Shown here one piece after another: positions 32,449 to 44,459 of a stretch of DNA of 64,000 nucleotides (positions are counted from its first letter, which is position 1; each line of letters starts with the position of its first letter). The stretch is taken from NCBI GenBank assembly GCA_021234155.1, contig JAJEKV010000054.1, positions 5,317,962 to 5,381,961 of the forward strand, in the 5' to 3' direction. The stretch comes from Isoetes taiwanensis (lineage: Eukaryota; Streptophyta; Lycopodiopsida; Isoetales; Isoetaceae). Below the pieces are notes generated by a model, which saw only the letters and a program-made list of their open reading frames with translations, made no database searches and was not told the origin of the DNA. The position numbers and the translations under genes were made by a program.

Positions 32449-35400
32449 TCAAAGAAGCTTTGCCTTGCCTTTATTTCCTGCCACAAACATTTTTTCATCA
32501 GACAAAAATTCAGGAATACAACTAAGCCAACATACACTTTTTTTCTGATTAGCCAAAAACTTATTAAATTGCAACATATCATGATCATCAAGCTGGTATC
32601 TACCATTGTCTGGGTTATACGTTAAAGAAGCTAGTGCTATCACGGAATCTAATGAGATTGATCGACTATCTGATAGATCAAAACTGTACCACAACCTTCT
32701 ACCTGCTTTATGCTCAATATACCAAGCCAAATTAAGCTTTATAGGTTATGATGGTCTGTCAACCAAATATACTGGCTCTCTAGTTTCTTTCCATGCTCTT
32801 CCAAGTTTCCTGCGCATATTAAACACTCTTCCCAAATACCATGGTTGCATCATGTCTTTCTTATTTCTGTTTCTTAGCTCTTTCTCAATCCTAACACCCA
32901 TCTCAAAGTAGATTGCACAATCTGACCCGATACCAAGAGAGGTTGCTGCATTCATGCAGTTGCCCTTAGGGCTTATAAGAGACTGTAGCTTCACCTTAGT
33001 CAATCTATCTTTGGACAGCTATAAATTACCATTTAGTTGGCTAACCAAAGTGCCTTTACAAATAAGTTTATTATCAAGCATGACATTTCTTTCTATCTTT
33101 TTGAAAGATGGTGCATCTATCTCGTCTACCATGGAATCAAAACTATGCCTTCGCTCTAATTCTGCTGTAATCTCACTAGGCAGGTCATTATTGATTGTTG
33201 GAATACAATCATTTCCTTGTTCTAAACTCACATCATTTGACTCATCTCCAAGCATGGTCGTGTCTAGTTCTTTGAAGTAGTCCTTGTTGAAGAAATCTTC
33301 ATGCTTCCAAGGTTTGCTCCACCAAGTATCTTCTCCACTTTTCTCACAAGTGATTTCTACACGTGCACATAATTCTGATGCATGTTTGAGTCCTGCCTCT
33401 AATGCTTCTACTATCATCTCATCCGTGGCTACAAAGGTGTAATCACTTAAGTCACACCTCAATTCCTTGCCATCCCCATCCAACTTCTTCTCCACGACTT
33501 GCCAAATGTTCTCCTGCTTGGCATGAGCTGCTGGAAATATCAATTCTCCAATTGACTGAAATTCTGCCACTCTATTAAGAGCACTCGCACTCTCAAATAC
33601 ATCTACACCTGTGTAGGATCTTTCGTTCCTTACCATTCCACCTATCTTCAAAATTCTCACATGCATCTGACCCTGTGGCATCCAATGGGACAACAAGCTC
33701 TTTACAAAAATCTCTAAAAAACCTTATAAGTAACACAACAAAATGGCAAGAAAGTTGAATGTCCAGAAATGTCTCACAACTAATGAAATTTGATTTCAAA
33801 CAATGTGTCTCATGTCTTGAAATCCAAAGTCTCCATAACCTGTAATATTCCAAGTTCAATAAGATAGTAAGAAATAGGTACCATAATTATGAACAGAAAT
33901 AGATACGAACATGCTTACCTGAAGAAGAAAGATACGGTTGAGGTAGCTTTTATCCGGTTCCATAGATCCATGTGAGAAGATAGGAATATGTCAATGTAGA
34001 GGGAAACCACATAGAGATAAGTTTCGGTCCCCAATGTTCGCATTGGATTACAAGACTTTGGATCACGTAATTTCTCCAAGCACACTTGAACTCTTCGAGA
34101 GGAGATCCTCTGGGCAGCTCGCCAATTTTGCCTGTCTCTTCTTTCCACATCACCTATTCGAAGACCATGCTCACCTTGATAGTTGTGGAAAATATGCCAC
34201 ACGTCATTTAGAGTGATGAGTTCATCACCCAAGTAAAGCCTCCGAGATGCATTGTCAAGAGGATTGATGAGATTCTTCCCATTATGGATGAAATCTTGAT
34301 CATGTAGACCGTGTATATTGCTATCTTTCTTCAGGGCAGCACTAAAAACCCATCCTTCCCATGGAATGGCAAACTTCCTTCCTCTTTCTTTCAAAGAAGT
34401 GTAATCTTCTAACATACAAGCCCTCCGACGTGCATCTCCATCGCAAGAGTGTCCAATTAGTGGACCTAACACGCTTCTTAAGCGTAAATTCCAGAAATGC
34501 GCTATTTGTTCCCATTGAGATCTCATGGCCTCATGGTCAAACCTGTTGCATGTTAGCTGTATGGACAAAACCAGTTTGGGCAAACTTGCATGTAATGGAT
34601 TCACAATAATCACACGCGCATAATGTGCAACCACATTCATCTCAAATGCATCAACAATATTTCTGAACATGAACTACAAAATTAGTGATACAATGATGAT
34701 CCTCTTTGGACCCACAAAAACCTATCAAACTATCATCTCTTGCACACCATTGCACTGCCTTCTTGATTACGGTCTCATCCTCGGCCACGATAGTTGGCGC
34801 ATTTCCATGGATCAAGCCATTTTTCAAGACATGATTGGAATATATCTTAGCCAAGTATGCAAATGTCTCCTCATTTATTCCAGCCTTGTAGCAAAGTGCC
34901 TTACCTATAGACCGCCTTGTTGTTGACAAACTTAGACCTCCAAAGTTCATGGATAGAAAGTTATGCATCCTCTTCCCTCCCCAAATTTTGATTGTTTCAG
35001 ACAACTCCTTTGTTGTTTTCTTGTACCGCTTCTTATGGCCGGGCCTTGATATATTCTGCGCAATGTCAGTTAAAAAATTCCACAATGCAGGCTTGCCTTC
35101 AAACTTACCACGAGAATATGCCTCTTTAACATCCATACAAAACTTATTCACATCACCATGTTTCATAGATTCACACAAGGTGTCTCGGAGAGATCTTATC
35201 TTTACTGACAATGCAAGTTTCCTTATTCTGCATAATCTCAATTCCATTCTCAAGCTTCTATTTTGAATCCTTGTTTCCTTGGCAAGGGTGCGCAGCACGA
35301 ATTTGCCAAATAGTCTACTCTCAAATGGAATTTAGTATTCCTCAAGCCTCGGTCCACTTTCTCCTCACTTTGTCTATAAACTCTCATGCGAAAGTCTCTT

Positions 35401-35660
35401 TCCTTTGGGACAACAGTGCAGTAAGAACATTGAAAGTTTGGAAACATGGCAGCTTTTGCGCTCACTCTAGCACATTTGACATGCCTAAATGTTCCTTGGA
35501 TCTTAACTACCCTGCCATCTACCATGAACTCTTCATGCAAATCTGGTTCACAATACCAATTTAGGCCTGCCTTAGAATCATCTAAGAATGGCCTCAAATC
35601 CCTTGTCTTAGATGCATATCTTTATGTTAGTTGCCAAAAACCCCAACATAGATATGCCAG
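32449..35660 (-). pseudogene. Large transposase-like protein remnant of unassigned family
   Basis: On the minus strand a nearly continuous reading path can be followed, with shifts between frames. At 35597-35310 it shows RPFLDDSKAGLNWYC and FPNFQCSYCTVVPKERDFRM (Cys-containing). At 35298-34651 it shows GGLSLSTTRRSIGKALCY, IVAEDETVIKKAVQW and GFCGSKEDHHC. At 34670-33915 it shows DRQNWRAAQRISSRRVQVC. At 33859-33593 it shows FLDIQLSCHFVVLLIRFF and VPLDATGSDACENF, and at 33696-33019 NERSYTGVDVFESASALNRV. More follows to 32449. One-base shifts occur near 35300, 34665 and 33640. The AEDET acidic cluster and GFCG/HHC motifs suggest a DDE-type nuclease or transposase, but I cannot place it in a named superfamily. 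Introns are possible near 33900 and 33010. It is not functional as it stands. Confidence 0.6.
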
Positions 35661-36221
35661 ATGCAAATTTCCTGTCTATTATTTTTTTCCGAAAATTTCA
35701 ATGAGAACAAGAACCAAATACAATGAACTATAAACAAACAAACAACTAAGGGTATATGTACCCTTTACATACTTGAATTCTGGCTTGAATGGCTCTTCAC
35801 TTTAAATTTTGGATGAGGAATAGAATATCAATCATGCAATATAAGTGGAGGCTAGTCGATAAGTTGTGGATGCATATGCAAGGAATCGAAATGTAGAAAA
35901 GGGGGCCTACAGTTGAAGTTCTTATTCCTAGGGGGGAGCCAAAACCACTTCCTCCTTTCAAGATCCTTAAAGACTCTAGCCAACTAATGAACGACATCCA
36001 AGATTACATAACACACTGTGAGGATGTTCGAAAGGGAAAGCACACCTCGTCTCTGAAGAAAAATCACATGGACTTCCTAATCAATTACTGCGAGAAAGTT
36101 ATGCATGATTAGAAACAGAACAACCATGTGGGGGGAAGCTGAGAGACGGTTTCTTGCCAGAGTCTAGGTGGGAGGGTTCTCATGGAGCAAGCACATCACA
36201 TCAAAGAAAGTTGGTTTGGAT
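35661..36221. other. No gene recognised
   Basis: AT-rich flank between the transposase-like pseudogene and the dispersed exon-bearing repeat. Minus-strand frames here may represent a degraded upstream exon of the pseudogene (35640-35600 still reads in frame with it). Nothing else is supported. Confidence 0.4.
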
Positions 36222-37372
36222 CCCAACAATGGCTCCAGGCCATTGCTCGACAGAAGGAAAAAACACTGGCTCAAGGAGACATTAATTTGTTTTCTGGATT
36301 AGGATCTTCATTTTTGGCATTTTGGTGTTGTTTGTACTTCTGCTGCTTCGATGGCAGCCATCTGTCTATGATCAGTTTTGAAAGTGATATCATAGTTATT
36401 CAATGATCTTTGTTGAAGTTTATTGATTTTTTGTTCAATCCTTATGTTTTCTTTAACTTTGCAAGTGGAAACGGTGTTCTTTATAGATCTTTTGGTCCGG
36501 CGATGACTCCAAGTTTAGATAAGGTAATTTTTGTTTGTCTTTTGTTTGCTTTCTTTCTAATTTTCATACATGCAGGTCGGAATGCAGTGGAAACATCAAA
36601 TGTTAATGGAAGTGCCATGGATTCGAGTTATCTTTATGTAATTTTTTGTCCTTTGTCTTCTGCCATGGATTGAACTCTGGTATAATCATTTCTTGATGCT
36701 TTCTTTCTAAATGTTTATGCATGGAAGTCGGAATGCAATGCAAATAGCAAATGTAGGCTCAATTAGCATGGATTTGAGCTTAACTTCAGGTTATTTCTTT
36801 GCTTTTCAAACTTTAGCTGTTTGCAGATGTTAATCGTCCTTGCATGCAGATGCAGATGCAGTTTCTATAAGCAAACAAGCCACAAATTTGGTTGTTATAA
36901 CATGTATGTCCGGTTTATATGTCAGGTTTTGTGTTTTCAGGTTACGTATTAATCAAGTTCTTTCTTGTAGGAAATGTTCGCGGAAAAAAGACTCGTATGG
37001 AAGATCATCCCTCGTTCAGCTTTGTAACTGAAACTTTGATTGAATGTAACTTAAACTTTCAATGTTCTACAATGCTATAACTGAAAATTTGAATGTAATT
37101 TTGTTTCTAAATAATAATAAACTAATTGTGACCCGCTAATAGCCTGTCAAATATGATATGCACGGAAAGAATCCTTACCTTCAATTTTGCTGCCCCGTCC
37201 AACAGTGTTCTGACACGTATCTGAAACACAGATTGTGCATCTCGCGTGCCGCTCGAATTTTTACCTTGAGTTCTGTTGTTTCTTACCCTGCATTCAGCCA
37301 TTTCTACCCCGCATTCCACTAATTTTACTTCGCATTCTGACAACAGAATTGAAGATAAGGATTCTTTCTGGT
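36222..37372 (+). mobile_element. Dispersed element carrying exon-like blocks, copy 1
   Basis: About 1.1 kb matched closely by 61249-62350, with a 160-bp piece at 51000-51163. It contains short open blocks set between AG and GT dinucleotides. Examples are GNGVLYRSFGPAMTPSLDK (TTTGCAG before, GTAATT after), GRNAVETSNVNGSAMDSSYL, the related RNAMQIANVGSISMDSSLTS, and GNVRGKKTRMEDHPSFSF. The right part (37158-37372) is bounded by inverted repeats GGAAAGAATCCTTACCTTCA and its reverse complement. The gene of origin was not recognised. The most natural reading is a non-autonomous transposon carrying a captured multi-exon gene segment. Confidence 0.7.
37158..37372. repeat. TIR-bounded ~213-bp segment at the right end of the dispersed element
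   Basis: The left arm GAAAGAATCCTTACCTTCAA (37159) and the right arm containing TTGAAGATAAGGATTCTTTC (37350-37370) are inverted repeats of about 28 bp. The right arm recurs alone at 46365-46389 and the left arm at 62227-62250. The family therefore exists in several truncated forms. Nothing clearly resembling a target duplication flanks it. Confidence 0.7.
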
Positions 37373-37945
37373 AGGGCAAAGGCCCCCCTGGGCTTCTTTT
37401 CGGAAGGACAAGCAGGCCTCCGTGCTTCGCGCATCGGCCAGCTTTCCATTCCGGAAAGAAGGCCAGGGGGCCTTTCCATTATTCGGAATGCGCTTCCCTC
37501 TTTCCATTCCGGATTGTAGGGAGGTGCCATGTGTCAGCACAATATTCAATCCTACATGGGTTTTGCGACCCTGTTTCCATGTTGGGTATTTGTAGGCACT
37601 TTCCATAAGTTTTTTGGGTTGCCCCTAAGGGGGCAAGCCCTCGTTGAGGTGGGTTTGTGGCATATGCTAGGTATATGCCAATATATACCCAGAATATGCC
37701 AATGACTGCTAAAAACCCATCATAGGCTGTAAATGCTCGGTTGCCCCTGTTGCTGGAGAGGAACTGTGGAAACTGGGAAACCGGACGGGCAATACAGACG
37801 GAAGCTTCGATGTTGCATTCCTTATTTCTGTGTGCGGCCTGTGCAAACTGGGTAACTGGAAGAAGGAAGAATGACTGGAGGCCATCAACAAGGTAGGCCG
37901 CTTTCTTCCCATTGGAAGCTTAAGGAAGAATGACTGGGCAATCTC
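37373..37945. other. No gene; GC-rich hairpin shared with 6.1 kb
   Basis: TTGCCCCTAAGGGGGCAA near 37618 is a perfect short hairpin. With its flanks it resembles, in reverse orientation, the segment near 6096-6128. Around 37440-37510 there are repeated CTTTCCATTCCGGA-type words. No coding signal before the receptor-kinase remnant. Confidence 0.5.
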
Positions 37946-39459
37946 TTGCTTCTGTATTTCCTCATCTCATCAGCCCGGCATTTGAGATACTCTTTGAGAA
38001 TACGAGATTTTTATTGGAGGAGGACAGCGGATCCCTGTACTTGGAGAGGTGTAGACTGTGAGAATGGTCACATTGTTGGAATTCTTCTATATGGGTTGAA
38101 ACGCAATGCCAAAGGAATGGCGAACCCAACCTTTCAGGTGGATCAATTAACAGGTCTGCCATATCTGCGCTCTTTCAATGCAACCAGGTTTGTCCTTTTG
38201 GGTAGCATACCTGAATTGTTTGGTAGCCTTTCTTCTCTGCAGATCCTGGATCTAACTTCCTGTTCAATCAATGGTTCCATCCCTCACTCGCTTGGAAATT
38301 TGACCACTTTAAATTTTCTTTCTCTTAGCACAAATAACCTTCTTTGGTGCCATTCCGGCCCGCTTTTGGGAACTTTACCAATCGACATCCATAGACATCT
38401 CGGATAATCAGCTCTCGGGCAATATTCCTCAAGAGATTGGAAAATCTCAAAAGTTAAGCACCACGAAACTAAAAATAACAGTCTCAATGGATCAATCCAC
38501 GAAAATGTTTTGTCCATCTTAGGGTTGCAAAGCAGGCTTGACCTCTCAACAAATAATCTTACGGGGCTTTACCTTCAAGCTTTTATAATCTTACAAATCT
38601 ACAGACAAACAAACTTCTCCAACAATCGGGTTGTATGGTCTCTTACCGTAAGGGCTTTCTCGGTCTGCGAAAATATTACCGCATTTGATCTCTCCAAAGA
38701 ACTATTTCAATGGTACGGTGCCAAGTGTTAGTGGTTCAAAACTGATCGAATCGCTTTTACAAATCTTGTAAACACCGCAAAGAAGGAAACATGCACATCT
38801 TTCTATGCCCGGTTGGGCCTTCAATTCTTGGGTTTTCGGTGCTCCAGCTCCAAGTCCTTCAGTACCAGCAGAGGGTAGTAAAAGTTCAAAACATTTAGGA
38901 GCCATACTTGGTGGAGTGTTTGGTGGACTAGGATTGGTTCTTGCAAGCTACCCAGCCTGGAGCAACAACTCAACCCAATCCTGTAGTAGGAGTGACAGTA
39001 AATCTCTCAAGTATTGGAGAGGCATTTTCCTTCTCTCAGTTAGAGAATGCCACTCAATTATTCAGTTCCTCAAACTTGATTAAGTCCGGACACTCGGGAG
39101 ACATTTCTGGGGGCCTTTTGGATGGTAGTGTGCCTATTATAGTGAAACGAGTAGTAGTGTCAAAAGTTAAAAAAGAGTTGCTTATAGCTGAGCTTGAAAT
39201 TGTGAGCAAAGCTTCTCATACTAGGTTGATTCCACTTTTGGGTCACTGCTTAGAACGTGAAGATGAAAAGCTCTTGGTTTATAAGTATATGCCTTATGGA
39301 GATTTAGCACAGGATTTACACAAAAGGATCATATCCAGTCCACCTGAGGATATTTTACAATCCCTGGATTGGATAACACGGTTGAAAATTGCGATTGGAG
39401 TGGCTGAAGGCCTTACATATCTGCATCATGAGTGCACACCTCCTCTTGTACATAGGTAT
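37946..39459 (+). pseudogene. LRR receptor-like kinase, frameshifted and truncated before the catalytic loop
   Basis: The first frame has an LRR N-terminal cap (DPCTWRGVDCENGHIVGI) and leucine-rich repeats (FGSLSSLQILDLTSCSINGS, then SLGNLTTLNFLSLSTNNL). A shifted frame follows with ISDNQLSGNIPQEIG. A transmembrane segment is at about 38900-38950 (LGAILGGVFGGLGLVLA). After another shift comes the kinase N-lobe: FSFSQLENATQLFSSSNLI, VPIIVKRV (Lys), LIPLLGHCLE, LLVYKYMPYGDLAQDL, LDWITRLKIAIGVAEGLTYL and HHECTPPLVH. The coding ends exactly at CATAG|GTATTG, a donor site splitting the Arg of the HRD motif. The catalytic loop, activation segment and C-lobe are absent. The arrangement resembles Arabidopsis At2g16250-type LRR kinases. 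It is followed at once by NAD synthetase exons. Confidence 0.88.
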
Positions 39460-39888
39460 TGTCTAGGATTAAAGATAATCTAATATATGTTTATGCTCGA
39501 GGCTGCAGCATTGATGGATGTCGCTCGAATGTTGGTCCGATTCTTGCATTTCCGGCCCTTATAATTGGAGCTTCTGCAGTTAATGAAAGATTTGGAGCTT
39601 CCCAACTCCGGCACTTCCCTTATTTTTATTTATCTTCGGGATTGGCATTGCGTTTTCTTCTCTAAATCCTTTGTTTCATTCATATTATCCCAAAGAAGCG
39701 TAATCAGGTATATTCACTTATCCTGGCTGTTTTGCAATTTACTGTGATAGATAATATCTTAGAGCTAATGGCCTGTGACTATCCTCTGCAGGTTGAGGTT
39801 TTAGTGCAGAAGTCCATGGTCTTTGAGAAGATCAGGTGGCTTGTCTTTCAGAACATATACCTGCTTCAAACTGCAGCATTGATGCGGT
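39460..39888. other. Junction between receptor-kinase and NAD-synthetase fragments
   Basis: The sequence after the kinase donor site contains no recognisable next kinase exon, and no upstream NAD synthetase exon is seen. CGAGGCTGCAGCATTGATG (39498) and ACTGCAGCATTGATGCG (39870) share a word, perhaps a duplication at the join. Confidence 0.45.
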
Positions 39889-40974
39889 AAAATCACAGAT
39901 GAAGCTGCTGCACCAACTGCTGAACTAGAACCAATAAGGGAGAACTATACCCAAGTAATCCTGTTTGTCTTTTACATATTTATTATCCATTATTATTACA
40001 GTTGTCTGAACCTTGTTTATGAATATTTATTTATGTAAACCTATCTGGTTTTAATCAGACTGATGAGGAAGACATGGGCATGACTTACCAAGAACTTTCC
40101 ATGTATGGACGTTTGCGAAAGATCTTCCATTGTGGGCCAGTTTCCATGTTCCAGGTGCCACATGTACTTGTGATCAGGTATAATAGTGAAGGCAAAACCA
40201 TACTAACATATGTAACTGCTTTCAGCATCTATGCCACCATTGGAATGGAAAATTAAAGCCTTCTGAAGTTGCTACTAAGGTCAAAGATTTCTTCCGCTAT
40301 TATTCCATCAATCGGCACAAAATGACAACTCTCACGCCCTCTTACCATGCAGAAGTATGTAAACTATATCTTTTGTTTTGTAAACTTTGGCTTTTCAGAC
40401 ATGCTAGGTGGTCAGTGTGTTGTCTTTGCCGACATGCCATCAGGTGCCTCTTTAGGGATGCTGTTAGTAGAACATTTTTATCGAATGTTACTCTTGCATG
40501 ATCCGACAATTGCTAGAGCGTCTCTCATACACCGAATTAGCATGTGTTCTTGTAAGGACCTGGCATAATGGCCTATTCAAGGCTAAAAGGCATGAGGTGG
40601 ATTTTTTATCTGAGAATCTTATGAAGGGAGTGAAACACTAAAACCTGTCTACACTATGTGTTTGATCTATGGGGGTGTGGCTCTCTTCAGTTAATAGACG
40701 CCTTTCAAGATGACGTTACTCTTGACACGTTATCTATGATTTCTTACAGAATTATTCTCCAGAGAACAACCGCTTTGATTTACGTCAATTTCTTTATAAT
40801 AGTCAATGGCCTTGGCAGTTTAGAAAGATTGATGAAATGGTCAAGTTCAATGGTGAACAAGGAGATCAAGAACCAACGACATATCAAGCCAGTAATGTAG
40901 AAGTTGCAGGTGCACACGCATTTGGTTTGGGTGTTCCATCTGCTGCCTCAGCAAATCCTCACGATGGGAACTAA
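39889..40974 (+). pseudogene. Glutamine-dependent NAD(+) synthetase, last four exons only
   Basis: Exons are about 39889-39954, 40059-40154, 40226-40354 and 40750-40974, with GT-AG introns and consistent phase to a TAA stop. They encode [77 protein letters not shown] and [19 protein letters not shown] variable tail follows, ending in [12 protein letters not shown]. These are signature C-terminal sequences of plant NAD synthetase (final step of NAD synthesis, ATP- and Gln-dependent). The glutaminase half and the ATP-binding SGGxDS core are absent, and upstream DNA is a different gene fragment. The exons themselves carry no disabling change, so this is a recent partial copy rather than an old relic. 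Confidence 0.88.
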
Positions 40975-43900
40975 GAGAACAGTGTCTGAAACGCCTGCTA
41001 TCCATCCTCGCTTGCATAGATAACTCTCAAACCTGTCAAATCTAGTAATGAAGGCCTCTGGATATTTTTCCATGCCTCAATTCAATTCAAATGTAGTGGA
41101 GGCCTCTATATTAGTCCATGCCTCAATTCAATTCATGTGTTATTCTTTCTGCATAGATAATTTTTTATATTGCAATCTTATAGTAGATTTCTAGTAGCAT
41201 CTGGGAATTGATGAGGAGAAGAGCTTTTCGTGGAAAAAATTAGTGGCTATATATAGCCAAATGGCGATTTTATAGGGGGTCTAGGCAAATTTTGCGGCGA
41301 ATTTTATGAAGAGAGCTTTCTTTTAAAAAAATAAAAAATAGCCATAGTTAATACAAGTACTCCATTATTTTTTTAGGATTAGCCAAACTATTTTCCCCCT
41401 TTTCCTTAAAGAAAAAGGGATTAGCCTTTCTTTATATTATAATATTTATATATTAAATCGTTAATAGCCAAACAAAAATGAATTCTTATTATAGACTTTT
41501 ACACATCCCCATCTACCATCATCAGTGATAGTAGTTTTTCAAACTATGAATTTCTATTATATATACTACACATGCATCTTCAAAAATAAACTGTAAGAGA
41601 TGGCCAATATCCCTCTAAATGCCCTAGTTTGTTGCATAACATCTTCCTTCAAGGATTAGAGATAAGTGCAATTTGATCACCATATCTACAAAGTGTCGTT
41701 GCATTGAATATGGATGTTATAAGCTATGTTGTGAGCTTCTGTTAAAAGTTTTTCAATATTATTGTATGTTCCTTGATTGTTAATTATTATTTGTAATTGT
41801 GATACAATTATCTAAAGCTACAGAATTTAATTTACATTTTTGCTTTTTCCAGTTAAAAAAAATAGCCAAGTGAAAGTTTATAGTACATAATTCAAAAGTT
41901 TCGCCAAGTCCAAATATATATAAATGTAATAATAATAATAACTTTAGCCAGATTTATATCATAAAATACTGTAAAATTCTGAAAAAAATAGCCAAACCAT
42001 TTTTTATGAAAAAATATATAGTATGCTTAATTTTTTCCCTGGAGCTTTTGTGTAAGAGTCTCATTAAAATTTGTATTTAAAAGCATTAGAATTTGTAGAA
42101 TTTCTATTTAAGCATCATTATGAAACTGTTTTTATGCAAACCAACCTACTAATCATGATTCCCAGATTCAAGATTGGCTTTGCAAACACCAGCCTACCAA
42201 GAATTTAGGTCTCCAGTTGAACAATCAGTTTTAAGCCCATCAAAATAACTTGTGCTCGTAAAAGCACCCCTTCAAGAAATACCTTACGGATTTGAAAGGG
42301 CAAAAATGGTCTTTGAGAATTGATGATGTTTGCTATCATACATTAATTACCCCTATAACAACCCCTACAAGTGTGACAGTTGCAGTGAATATTCCTTTGG
42401 TTCTAAATATGTAGAGTGGGGTTGCACTCACTATACGTTTGATAATGCTAGTAATGTATTTGTGTCCGCATTCTTTGACATGCGGGATTTGAGCCCATTT
42501 TTTACCTTGTGTTCTGCTATGTTTCTGGTACTCGTAGGATAGATATTTTTACGTCATACCACGTGGCAGCATCTAATAGGCACATATGACGATAGATAGA
42601 TAGAGGGAGGGAGGGAGGGAGGGAGGGATGTGTTATAAGTGATCATTACTTGACTAGATTTTGCGACAACATGTCCAATAATATCCACGGAGATCCTGTG
42701 TGATTTCTTGAGGGATATGACTGTGATTAGGCTATTTACTGAGAACTAACAGTGGTATCAAAGCAAGTAGATATGCTCAGTAAGGTGTTGATGGAATTTA
42801 AACTAGTGTAAAGCACAAGTAGGTACAGGCTGAGGAGGAGTTGTAAGGATAAGGATGCAGCCTGTACATAAGATTATTAGATGATAATGTGGCATTGGGG
42901 CTGCCAAAGGCTGCAGGCATTTGAGTTATTGATCAGAGAAACAAGGAGCAGTTCAATCTGCAAGAGGTAAATTGCGTAGGCTTGAATTGGCCCTTTCCAG
43001 ATCTAGAATAATATTTTAGGGATCAAGGGTCAAATTCTTGTTGAAAATAAGAATCAAGTATCAAGTATCAAGTATTGTATTGTTTTAAAGTAGCATTTTT
43101 GATTGATTGTGAATCATGACTTTGAAGTATGATTTAAGCCACTTCACCCTCGAGTCACGGAGGGCAACCCTCCGTGCGCAGCACCTTGTTTGGTGTAGAA
43201 TGCTTTCAGCACCAAAAAGATTTTTTTTCCCTTAGAATGGTTTGTGCACCAACATTTAAAAGTAAAATATGATTTGTCCATAGGGAAGAGAGGTAAGGTC
43301 TATTTGGTTTGCAGAGATGTGTGGTGGGGTATGTTTTGAAGGAAGAGACGCAATGAGATATTTGCATTTTGTCGTTGCTGGGCCCGTTGCTGTCAATGGT
43401 TATGTTGCAATCTTACCCTTGCTGTAACGAGCTGTTTATTACCACCGTCATCTGTGGGCTAATCATAGCAGACTTACAAGGATTGAAAATCATAAGCTTC
43501 CAATTTTTTTGTTTTGTATTTGTTTGCGCCTAGATTTGATGCCTGTATTGTAGTGGAAATCGTATGTGGAAGGTATTTCTGCAATGGATTGAGCTGCTTG
43601 TTGGCGGCTGAAGGTTCAGGTCCGGAGGTTGCAGTATGCGTTTAATCTGATTTGTGTTTGCATGGTTTCAATTTAGAAGGAGATGGCCGTGAATTGCCAA
43701 GGGACAAGTCACAATTGCATGCCGCCCTTGTCGACTCCTGGAGTTCATGCTTGGAGAGACTGAAGGGCTGCGAGATGGAGGCTTTTTGTTCTGTGTAATT
43801 CAGCAGGAAAGATGTATTTGCATCGGGCAGCCAGGCTCCAAGTTATAGCTTATCACCTGCCGATTCCAAGGGTGTTGCTTGAAACATCCTGTTGTCGTCG

Positions 43901-44459
43901 GTTCATATTGAGGTCGGATCCAAGCGAGGTTCCGGGGCATTCAGGTCGAGTTTAAGGCTTGTGAATGATCTGTGAATGTTCAAATTGGATTGAGGTCGGA
44001 TTTAGGGCTCCGTGGGCGTGTTGAGATGAGGGCGCATGCAAACTGGACTAAGGCTGCAAAGGGCACAGATACTCGAGGTATCCAGATTCGAAGAGCTGAG
44101 CAGGAAGAGAGCAAGGCATGTTCACTTCTTTAATCGTTTGTATGGTGGGGGATCCTTCCTGCAAATCATTCCGTCACCCAGATGCTTCCTGCGCAGTTTG
44201 GATGCACATCATTAGCCTGTTCTTCCTGCCGTTAATTTTTTTTTTGCAATGGCCCAGTTTGAAACCATGGGTTAGTCTGTGCATATTTTGTGAGTATTAA
44301 TGAAAATGCCTTTTTGGACCTTAGGATTTGGCTTTCGTTTTATGTGGCAAAAAAACACAGGCCATCTGTGGGGCATAATGTATGGAATATACTGACAATC
44401 CAGGACCTGGAGCAAACAATATTCAAAATTACCATAAGGAAATAATAATAATCAATAAG
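40975..44459. other. AT-rich non-coding DNA
   Basis: About 41140-42050 is extremely AT-rich, with TAGCCA words recurring at irregular spacing (near 41247, 41338, 41383, 41467, 41868, 41946 and 41987). A GATA repeat runs into a GGGA repeat at 42590-42628. A perfect small hairpin ACGGAGGG-CAA-CCCTCCGT is near 43157. Frames at 42330-42542 and 44118-44300 show no domain. No gene is supported. Confidence 0.5.

Noticed and set aside
43150..43176. Perfect small hairpin resembling a bacterial terminator
   Set aside because: This is plant nuclear DNA, and a single short hairpin without an associated gene is not a terminator. It is noted only as a palindrome.
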